DNA of 64,000 nt from Cephalotus follicularis (Eukaryota > Streptophyta > Magnoliopsida > Oxalidales > Cephalotaceae). This document shows, one piece after another, positions 55,640-64,000 of the stretch. Below the pieces are notes generated by a model, which saw only the letters and a program-made list of their open reading frames with translations, was not told the origin of the DNA and ran no database searches. The DNA lies in contig BDDD01000048.1 of assembly GCA_001972305.1 (NCBI GenBank), positions 1 through 64,000 of the forward strand, given 5' to 3'. The position numbers and the translations under genes were made by a program. Position 1 is the first letter of the stretch. The number at the start of each line of letters is the position of its first letter.

Positions 55640-56930
55640 ATCGCACTCTAGCACTGCTCATGGCCTTGGTCAGTGGGTCTGTTAAGTTCGCTTCTCGCGC
55701 AACTCTCTCTATGGTGACATCTACTCTCATGATGTCTCCTATATTTCCTCAATAAAATCTGTCTTGAGACGTTATATTCATCTATGATCTCCATGATCAA
55801 ATGATACCGTTGCTGTATATGTTTGGACGGTATGAGACCCGGGTTCCAAGGTTTGTGCAAAGCCCCATCATCGTCCCTATGCTGTACAACTGGACAACGA
55901 TGGAAGGAACCTCATAAAGTTCCACAATGAACATCTACAGCCAAACCAGCTACCATAACCGGTATCACAGGTTGCACATACTTTTATTCTCTGGTGAAGT
56001 CTACAGTCCTCGACTGCCACAAAATCCTCCCACTCACGCAGCACTTCCATTCAAGATCAACACATATCCTGATATGAATTTGTGATCATCCGGATCATAA
56101 TTGAAACTAGAGTTAACCCAACTCTTATGTCTCAATTTACTATATTCTCCATGTGTCAAGAAGTACTCTTGAGTCTTTCACAGGCATTATATCCTCTTGA
56201 CTATGTCCCCATTTTTCTGATAGGGTCTGGACTGAAATCGACTAGCCAGACCCTTAGGCATATTGACATTAGGCTCAGTACAAAGTATGGCATACATGAT
56301 GGAGCCTATTGCCAAAGCATAAGGTTGTCTATTCATGCGTGTCCTCTCCTCATAAGTCTTAGAAGACATCCTTTTGGAAAGGTGAATTCCTTGGCTAATT
56401 GGTAGTAAGCCATATATGGAATTCGTTCCATACCATTTCAGCACTCTACTGATGTACTGGCTTTGGGAAAGTCCAAGCAATCTACTCGATCTACTCTTTA
56501 GATCTTCATTCTCTAAAACGTAGAAAGCCCCTCCCAAATCCTTTGTGGGGAAGTTCTTGCTTAATTGTACTTCAACATATCTACATCATTCTCTATGTGT
56601 AGTATGTCGTCTACATACAGCGCCAAGAAAGTGATTTCTGGGTTATCCTGTTTTCGGTAGACATTAGGCCTATCCATATCTTTGATAAAATCAAAATGGA
56701 TATTTCAGCTACGGGATGCTTGCTTAAGGTCATAGACCTTTGGATCTTGCACCTCTTGTGCGAATTCTCATCGGATGTAAACCTCTCGGGTTTAGGACAT
56801 AAAGATGTCCTCTTCAAGATAGTCACTCTTGCAGACTGTCTTGACCTCCATTTGTCATAGCTCATTATCACAATGAGCGGTAAAAGCAAGCATAATCCGA
56901 ATGGACTAAAGCATTGCAACTGGTCAGAAA
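55640..56930 (-). pseudogene. Copia-2 RNase H and reverse transcriptase
   Basis: Minus-strand fragments in several frames: KHIQQRYHLIMEIIDEYN (RNase H end), SRVLKWYGTNSIYGLLPISQ, PYALAIGSIMYAILCTEPNV and LASRFQSRP (connection, 56187-56537), then reverse transcriptase remnants equivalent to the YVDD region (56590-56640) and CKIQRSM near 56740. Many stops and shifts, more than in Copia-1. Block order is that of a copia polyprotein read right to left. Confidence 0.78.
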
Positions 56931-58140
56931 GTTCTCAGCATACAGACCTATTGTCTTAGTGTATATCCTTTCGCGACCTATTGCGCTTTAAAAAGGTTTC
57001 AACCTTTACCATTAACGCCGATCTTCCTCTTGAAGATTTACTTGCATCTGATAGGATTTTAAGCCTTCGAGTGCGTATACCAAGTCCCTCACTTGGTAGG
57101 CGTATATAGAGTTGTTTTCGGATTTCATGATCTCTTATCACATCCTTTAATCAGTGCCCTTCACTGCTTCCTTGTAGCTGACAGGCTCGTCATCTCGCTG
57201 ACGTTAGGTTTGTCAGTGCCTTAATGAGAAAACCTTATTTCTCAAGCGTTGTCAAAAACCTTTGCCTGATCTCCTCTCTAGAGGAGTGCCTTACCGAGAC
57301 TCTATCTCAGATTGGGATCATTTCCCAATTATGTCTTTAGAAGAATAAACTTTTAGTTCCTTATCATCCTGTGGGTTTCTACCTGGTGGAAACTCTCTTT
57401 GTTTCACCTAACCCCCACTGCTTCCTGAAATCAGGTGTTCCTTCTCTAGGAATTTTGCAGTATGCGAAATAAAACCATATTTGTTCGCAGGGATGGTAGA
57501 AGTAATATCCTAAGCACATCTTAGAATATTCCACAAACTGGCAACGTCTCAATCGTGCCTCCAGCTTAGAAGGTTTTCGCCTTCTTATATAAACTGGACA
57601 GCCTTAACCCTCAAACAATTTAGGCTGGGTTTCCTCCATTTATGATCTCCATGATCATATGATATCCTCTCTATATCGGAGGGAACGAATTTCAAAGGAA
57701 TCCAGATTAGGATATGCTCTGCCAACTGCAGTGCATTACCCAGAAAAAGATTTGGAAGATGTATAAAAGACATAATGGTCCTTACCATTACCTACTACTA
57801 GTCATAAATCTATGACTCTTTCTTAGGATTTTAGACTTGCTTTTCTCTTGAAACACTTACCCAAAATGGTGATAAAACACCGATGATGGTATTGAAGTAG
57901 TGAAAATCTCCATTTGCATTAACTGATATTGGTTCACTATCGTCGATGTGGACTTAACCTAATATGTCCACCATCCTATCTCCTCGCATGGATAAGGGAG
58001 ATTTGGTCATCACACTAATCACACATGGTGCACACGTTGGAGAGGACCACACGTCTTGGATGTCCTCATAGATCATCCTTAACCATTGTGTTATCCTAGC
58101 ATCTCTAGGATGACCTAATCAACAATGCAATAATAATGAA
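56931..58140 (-). pseudogene. Copia-2 integrase
   Basis: Strongly decayed. The clearest part is the GAG-pre-integrase block at about 57990-58115, whose minus-strand reading contains GHPRDARITQWLRMIYED, IQDVWSSPTCAPC and MTKSP, equivalent to GHPSEARMSKLVKDG in Copia-1. Short frames at 56956-57141 and 57585-57788 belong to the core and C-terminus but are scrambled. Confidence 0.7.
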
Positions 58141-58744
58141 GGATTTATATCTTTTATTAATTTGTTCCTTTGAATTGTTAATATAATGTTATGGTAATTG
58201 TATAAGACATAGATCTATTAAGTCCAAGTGCCTCTTGCACTAACTAGAACATTGAAATGTATAAGACTAAGAATTTATACCAAAAATTTGAGCTTCCAGC
58301 TCATCTTATACATATATTACATAGAAACAAAATTGCATACAATGTTCTTTATATATAGAGATCAAATCATTATTACAAAACCATTTACAAAAATATACAA
58401 TTCATAAACGCCAACTGCATAGGTGTGAATCCTCGATGCATCACCATGGCGTCAGTCCATAGCTTTGTCAGCTCTCTTAGCTGTCTAGCGTCTCTCAGCA
58501 ACCTGCAAAGAGTTACAAATGTTAGTCTCACAATCTGAGCCAACTACTGAAATTGAACTTACATTGTAAACTAGATAAAACATGAAAGTACCTAACCATA
58601 AGGTATTTCCTGCTTTGGACTATAGGAACAGATTATATCTCTTCCAATTGCCTTAGCTTCACACAACGGAAGTAGGCAAACTGCATATAAAACTTTTAGA
58701 TCGTTTTTCTAGAATGGAATCCCTTTGCACTAACTGCCTCTTCC
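58141..58744. other. Copia-2 internal stretch without recognisable coding
   Basis: About 600 AT-rich bases between integrase and gag, where protease should be. I recognise no DTG active site. The sequence around 58140-58400 (ATTAATTTGTTCC, ATACATATATTACATAG) looks non-coding and may be an insertion or fully decayed protease. Confidence 0.45.
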
Positions 58745-59100
58745 TTGGGTTTTCACCCTTGGAACTTAGATTCACTTGATCTATCTCCCCTTGAGATTAT
58801 TCAAGTAGGAAATCGAGACATCACAGACGATCATGGCCTCTCTTGGTCAAAATCCACCTTTAAAGTCCTCGACTGGGTGCTATACAACTCCTCGAGTTGT
58901 GTAAGCATGACACACAAGGTTTGTGAGTGCATAACCCGATCATGTAGAATAGTGGCAATATGCCAACAGATGATAGCGTACGAGCTCGATAATCTTCGTT
59001 CCACCATTTAGCCCAACTGGCCTTGTGATGGTCGGATACATCGTTCAATAGCTCGGGGTTATCTCAGTTATGACATGAGCGACTCTCATGCTCGTGAGAA
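58745..59100 (-). pseudogene. Copia-2 gag fragment
   Basis: Minus-strand reading gives SDHHKASWAKWWNEDYRART, then CVSCLHNSR and KVDFDQERP in changing frames. It aligns with Copia-1 gag (SEDHKATVAKWWFDNDRAR and VDFDLDELE). The start of gag and zinc knuckle are not clear. Dead. Confidence 0.75.
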
Positions 59101-60300
59101 TGTTACGCTAAATGCGTTTCCATTGAGTGAAATACGGATGTTCAAGTTTAGGAGTGTTAAACGTGTTTAAAGTTGGTTTGTGCTGTTTGCCAATTTGAGT
59201 ATATAATTAAGTATGTAAAAACTAGCAACCTATATGAGGAAAAAGAAAGAGAATATTAACAGATCATTCCATTTATGTTATTACCATAATCCTTGTTCTT
59301 TTGTAATTATGGCTCCTCCCACTATTCTAATCGTATCCCACACCTCCAATGTGGAACTCGAGAAGCCTCTTGCCTCCTAGTGGGGATCGGAATCTCAGCT
59401 TTGGCATGACAAACCACAATAGCGAATAGTTAGGCTTAAAGCACCATATTTACATTAAGGCCTCTTGCCCAAAATGTAAGATCCGATACAAGTTACGGCC
59501 TCCCAGCCCATACAATCCACAACTTTGGATTGCCAAAAGTATGACCCCGGTATAAGTCCGAACCCACAATCCTCAAAGAAATGAAGCTTTTTTGACACCC
59601 ACACGCTTTGGCCTGTCAGAGTGCCAAAACATGATTATTTCCTTCCAGTGCACCTCACATTGAAATTGAACAGAAATGGACATACGGGGGACCTCTGTTT
59701 TGGCAGTGCTATCCCCAATATCTCCACACCATTCAACGAAAACTATGGAAGGCCAACGATGGGGCAACCTTATGTCCCCCGCTTATGGACTTATTATTTC
59801 ACATGTTTGGAGGAATTTGGTCTCATCAAAATTTATATATTACCATGCCGTTAATTGGATTGATTTTATCTTCCAATCCAATTGAGCGGCTTAGCATGCT
59901 TGACGTGTTTGGATTGTTTGCAAAAAAGAAAACATCCATCTCATGCAACCTATTTCCCACTTAGAAATAAATATGGCATGGCTAGGGACTAAATCTATGA
60001 GTGATCACACATGCCAATGTGACCACTCGATCTACTAGGTGAACTATTTAAAACTACTTTATTACAAAATGCACCACGCATACATGGCCTTCACTTGGTC
60101 TTGTAACTTCCTTTATCTTCATCTACAAGCTCCTTTGTTATTCTTCTCTTCTTTGTTTACAAAAAGAAATTTCTCAAAAAACATTTCAAAAATAAAGAAC
60201 AGAATACAAATAGGAGGGAGAGAGAGAGATTAATACAAATAAGGAATTAATGGTGCTCGTAGGCAACCAAATTAAAGACCAAATAAAAGCACAAGTTAAC
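59101..60300 (-). other. Copia-2 leader region
   Basis: Complement of the Copia-1 leader: CCTAGTGGGGATCGGAATC (59374-59392), CTACTAGGTGAACTATTT (60032-60050), CTTTATTACAAAATGCACC and GGTGCTCGTAGGCAACC. No gene; the frames at 59573-59885 and 60039 are leader sequence. The last five bases TTAAC (60296-60300) are the likely TSD of Gypsy-C. Confidence 0.7.
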
Positions 60301-61688
60301 TGTAATACCCTACTTGTTCGTATGTGTTACAGACCTTTTATGTGTGTTTTTGGGCTTTTTAATTTGGTTAAATTTTAATAGTCCGGTTGCCTTGTGAATT
60401 GGGCTTATGTGATTTGGGCTGACTGATACCAGTCCAATTTTGGATATGTTATGCTATGTTGGGTTTGGAGTCTTTATTTTATTTAATCAAAATTTCATTT
60501 TAATAAAACAATTCATTTCTATTTTAAAATTCCTTTTTAATCCATTTTAATTTATTTATTTTAATAAATTTTCTTTATTTTCTTCCTTTTTCTTTTCTTT
60601 CCTATTTTCTTCTTCTTTCCTATTCTTCTCCCTCTTTCACCCGAACTCTCTCCTCCCTCATTACAATCACACGTTTTCAATCTTCAATTTCCTTACTCAG
60701 CCGATTATTGTCTCCACTTCTTCCCTTTTGGGCAGATTGTGTCTCCTCCTTTTCCTTTCATAGAGCGCCATTGCCGTTTTATATGTTGCCTTCATCTTTC
60801 TTGCAAGCCACTGTCGAATTCTGCCTTGTGTGTGTGTGTGTTAATCTGCTGTGGATTCATTGCATCAGATTGTCAAGGTAATCTCAAATTCTGTTGTCCT
60901 TTGGTTGGATTTCTAAATTTATTTTAAAGCTTTATGCTTTTCTTTTGGTTTGTTCTCTTTGGTCCTCTGTGTACAGCGGATTAACCAGTAAAATTATGGT
61001 GTTCTTGCTGTGTTTTCGTGTTCTTGGTACTCATTACAGGTTAGTAATCTTACTGTAATGATTCGTTTCTCTAGTCTTTGGTTTTTGTTGTTGGTATTCT
61101 TGGTATTTTCTAAGTTTTGATCTCCTGTATAATTATATGTTTTGTCATGGTATTAGTAGGTTGTCAGCATGTTTTGTGTACCATAACTTGTCACAAACTG
61201 GTTTTAAAAGTCTGTAAATTACACTGGATAGAAAACTGGACATATATGTATGCATTGTCTTCTTGCTTCCTTTTGAAAGTTAAGTCACTGTCCAGATAAT
61301 TCTATGTCAATCGTGTGTTTCTATGTCACCTAAATGTCATATATGGTCATATGATTGTGTCCTTGTGTCACTGGATTAGTTTTGTGCTTATTAGAACTCG
61401 TTTCTGTATTGAATTGTCTAGTTTCCTACTGTTCTGTCGTCCAGAACAAACAATGATATTTATGTTTTCAGCTTTTAAATTTGGAACTTGGATATGTTTG
61501 AGTTTTTCCGCATATGATTAATTGCTAAGTTTTTAATGTTTCAGTTATGATTAGACCGCCACGTTTTTGGCTAATAAGGTAATGTTATAAGCTGATAAAG
61601 TTATGTTCATGCTTAGATAAGTTATGATATACTTTGATAGGTTCTGTTTTATGTCCTGTGACGACTCCCGCCGTCCAGGGGTGTTACA
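60301..61688 (+). mobile_element. Gypsy-C 5' LTR
   Basis: 1388 bases from TGTAATACCCTACTTGTTCG to CAGGGGTGTTACA. AT-rich U3 with TTTTAATTTATTTATTTTAATA (split: TTTTAATTTATTTA near 60543), a CT-rich tract (60580-60660) and a TG repeat at 60825-60840. It has no GTCGAC cluster, unlike most other LTRs here. The short frames inside are not genes. Confidence 0.9.
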
Positions 61689-61693
61689 GATTG

Positions 61694-61704
61694 TGGTATC
61701 AGAG
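61694..61704 (+). other. Gypsy-C primer-binding site (initiator Met-tRNA)
   Basis: TGGTATCAGAG lies five bases after the LTR end; the next base is A rather than the usual C. Confidence 0.9.
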
Positions 61705-61858
61705 AATTAGGTTTTTGTTTCCTTAGAAGACCTAACTAGGTTTGACCTGTGAGATTGGGTAGACATCGGGTTAGGCTGTTCGGTTTTGATTTTATGATAT
61801 GTTTTTTGTTTCGGTTTTGTTCTTTGTGATGTTTTATGTTTTGGGTGCCTTTTCGTAG

Positions 61859-62950
61859 ATGGCACCTACAAAGAACGCTGCTCGGAGGACTGAACCAGTT
61901 GAGGCTCAGGAAGCTAGAAATGAGCCTACTATGGAGGAGTTGGTACGTCAGGCAGTCGCACAGGAGGTACGATGCGTGTTGGGTGAACAGAATCAGGGCC
62001 GTAGGGAGCCGGTTGTTGCTGAGGATGCTCCAGCTGATGTTCAGTTGGGAAGAGAAGTTGGGGGCAGGACTGACACACCTACTTATATCTGGCTAGAGCG
62101 GTTCCAGAAGCAGAGACCGCAGTGTTTCAGCTCAGTCGTGACTCCTGTGGAGGCTGAGCACTGGATTGCTCATATGGACAAGATGTTTGATGTGCTTGGC
62201 TGTAGTGACAAGTAGAAGATTAAGTTAGCTGTTTACAAGCTTGAGGGTGATGCTCAGAAATGGTGGAAAGCTGTGGATTTGGCTAAGGGTGGCAACTATG
62301 CGGAGACTTTGACCTGGTCTGAGTTTTGCGAAGTCTTTTATCCGCAGTACTTTCCCACTGCTGATATGGAGGCTTACGCCAGGGAGTTCATTAATACCAG
62401 ACAGAAGGATAGAGAGTCGGTGACAGAGTTTCTGACTCGTTTCACTAGGCTTGCTGGTTTTGCTGGGTCCGCGGTGGGGACAGCACTGGAGCAGGCCAAA
62501 AAGTTCAAGTGGAAGTTACATTATCAGTTCCGGGGTAAACTGATCAACACCAGGTTTGTTGATGTCTCTGAAGTGGCAAATGCAGCGAAGAACATAGAGC
62601 TGGAAAGGTTAGATTTCCAAGCAGCTCGTCAGGAAAGTGACAGAAAGAGAAACAAAGGAGATTATCAAGGGCAATGTTCTGGGCAGAATTATAAGAATAG
62701 GAATGGCAAGCGAGGGAAGAAGAATGACAACCGGGGACAGCAACATCCCGGTAATGATCAGAGGCAGACTCAGGGAGCTGCGAATGTCCAGATTGCCAAG
62801 GGTGATGTGTGTGGTAGACAGCATCCGGTGGGAGTGTGCTACAAGGCTATCGGGGCCTGTTTTGTTTGTGGTAAGAAAGGGCATTTTGTGAAGGATTGTC
62901 CTGACCCTCGTGCGAAGGAAAGGAAGGGGAACAATGCAGATCATGGACAG
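61859..62950 (+). pseudogene. Gypsy-C gag
   Basis: The start ATG is at 61859 (MAPTKNAARRTEPVEAQEAR). The capsid domain has VTPVEAEHWIAHMDKMFDVL, then a TAG at 62213-62215 in place of a likely Gln codon, then in the same frame [58 protein letters not shown] and [13 protein letters not shown] perfect CX2CX4HX4C zinc knuckle is at 62858-62899 ([14 protein letters not shown]). Except for the one stop it is complete. Gag builds the particle and binds RNA; the knuckle would recognise the element RNA. Confidence 0.92.
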
Positions 62951-64000
62951 TGCAACGTGGGAGGTCGTGTCTTTGCTATCACGACTCAGCAGGCTGCTAA
63001 TGCACCAGGTACTGTTTCGGGCTTTATTTCTGTTGGTAACCGTAGGGCTTATGTTTTGTATGATACTGGATCGACCCACTCGGTTGTAGCGAGGTGTTTT
63101 GTTCGACATCTTGGGATGTCTTCACAGTTGCTTGATCCAGCTTTGGTTCTTTCATCCCCTACGGGTTCTTCTGTTGTGATATCTGAGTGCTTTTTTGCTT
63201 GTCCTCTTGTTTTCGATGATCGGGTTCGTGATGCAGATCTTTTGCCTATCGATATGTATGACTTCGATATGATTCTGGGAATGAACTGGTTGGATCGTCA
63301 TCGGGCTACGATTGATTGCTATGCTCGGAGGATTCTATTTGGGGATGTGAACAGTCCTGAGTTTCTTTATCAGGGTTCACAGCCGAGGAAAGAAGTGAAA
63401 GTTATTTCAGCTCCGAAGGCTAGGAAGTTGGTAGCTAAGGGCGCTGAAGGTTTCTTAGCTATTGTGAAGGATGTCTCAAAGGTTGAGCCTCGCCTTGAAT
63501 ATTATCCTGTGGTACGAGAGTTTTCTGATGTGTTTCCGGAGGAGTTACCGGGTTTGCCACCGCAACGGGAAGTGGAGTTTACCATCGAACTCATTCCTGG
63601 AGCGGCACCTTTATCTAAGGCACCTTACAGAATGGCACCGTTGGAACTGCAAGAGTTGAAGGACCAGTTGCAAGAGCTGTTGGATCGGGGTTTCATTCGG
63701 CCTAGTGTTTCACCGTGGGGTGCTCCGGTTCTTTTTGTGAAGAAGAAAGACGGGTCTATGTGGCTATGCATAGACTACAGAGAGTTGAACCAAATTACTG
63801 TTCGAAATAAATACCCGCTACCTAGGATTGATGACTTGTTTGATCAACTCTAGGGTGCTCGGTATTTCTCGAAGATCGATTTGAGATCTGGATATCATCA
63901 GCTTCGGATAAAGGATGAAGATGTGCCTAAAAGTGCTTTCCGTACTCGGTATGGGCATTATGAGTTTTTGGTGATGCCTTTCGGACTCACTAATGCACCG
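62951..64000 (+). pseudogene. Gypsy-C protease and reverse transcriptase (partial)
   Basis: Continues gag in frame. Protease: [13 protein letters not shown] with D-T-G at 63062-63070 and [20 protein letters not shown]. Linker and reverse transcriptase: [80 protein letters not shown], then TAG at 63851-63853, then in the same frame [20 protein letters not shown] and [12 protein letters not shown] at the window end. The catalytic FIDD motif is just beyond the edge. Both stops fit CAG to TAG changes. Confidence 0.92.

Larger units (their letters stand above)
52977..60300 (-). mobile_element. Copia-2, partial element
   Basis: A minus-strand copia element related to Copia-1: 3' LTR (52977-55593), polypurine tract, decayed RNase H, reverse transcriptase, integrase and gag, then leader, cut at 60300 by Gypsy-C. 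The 5' LTR should lie beyond the window. Left TSD candidate is CGGCT (52972-52976). Confidence 0.85.
60301..64000 (+). mobile_element. Gypsy-C, 5' part (runs off the window)
   Basis: Plus-strand gypsy element with intact-looking 5' LTR, primer-binding site and a single gag-pol frame broken by only two TAG stops up to the window edge. It is probably among the youngest insertions here. The window ends inside the reverse transcriptase. Confidence 0.92.

Noticed and set aside
1..64000. Search for tRNA, rRNA or host exons between elements
   Set aside because: Essentially all stretches could be assigned to an LTR or an element interior by similarity or by position. Nothing resembling a tRNA cloverleaf, an rRNA block or an intact host exon was noticed by eye, though small divergent genes cannot be excluded.

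Overview
This window is plant nuclear DNA and consists almost entirely of nested LTR retrotransposons. I see no host protein-coding gene, rRNA, tRNA or CRISPR array. The evidence for a flowering-plant genome is the mix of Ty3/gypsy (chromovirus-like and Athila-like) and Ty1/copia elements, LTRs of 1.2-3.3 kb with TG...CA ends, primer-binding sites matching initiator Met-tRNA, and heavy CG/CHG decay. It looks like repeat-dense, probably pericentromeric or intergenic, heterochromatin. I cannot name the species.

The nesting can be read from LTR ends, 5-bp target-site duplications (TSDs) and protein reading across the breaks. The names used here are local. At the left lie the 3' end of a copia element (Copia-3, 250-2377) and a truncated LTR (2378-3566). 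Into that LTR went Gypsy-A (minus strand; 3' LTR 3567-5901). Its pol and gag are now in three pieces: 5915-6977, 18690-20313 and 51141-52130. The first break holds LTR-W, a mostly non-coding three-LTR tandem element (6978-18684, TSD AAAAT). The second break holds Copia-1 (20314-51138). The 5' LTR of Copia-1 is itself split by solo LTR-X (21688-42926, TSD ACGTT/ACATT). LTR-X is in turn split by Gypsy-B (22994-32347, TSD CAGTA, with solo LTR-Y 23424-25494 in its 5' LTR, TSD CCCCA), by Athila-1 (32446-39294, TSD CACAT) and by solo LTR-Z (39438-42267, TSD CATAA). To the right, the Gypsy-A gag is broken by an Athila-2 LTR (52131). That LTR is broken by Copia-2 (minus strand, 52977 onward), whose leader is broken by Gypsy-C (60301 to past the window end).

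Coding regions are pseudogenes of very different quality. Gypsy-C and Athila-1 keep one continuous frame broken only by two stops each. Gypsy-A, Gypsy-B, Copia-1 and Copia-2 are heavily shifted.

The most unusual signal is not a gene. Clusters of short palindromes centred on GTCGAC (types AAAGCGTCGACGCTTT, AAGACGTCGACGTCTT, GCTGAGTCGACTCAGC and CAGTCGACTG) recur in the LTRs or leaders of gypsy, Athila and copia elements that otherwise look unrelated. Other points worth checking are a 374-bp inversion inside one LTR of Copia-1, the three-LTR structure of LTR-W, and minisatellite-linked rearrangement of Athila-1.
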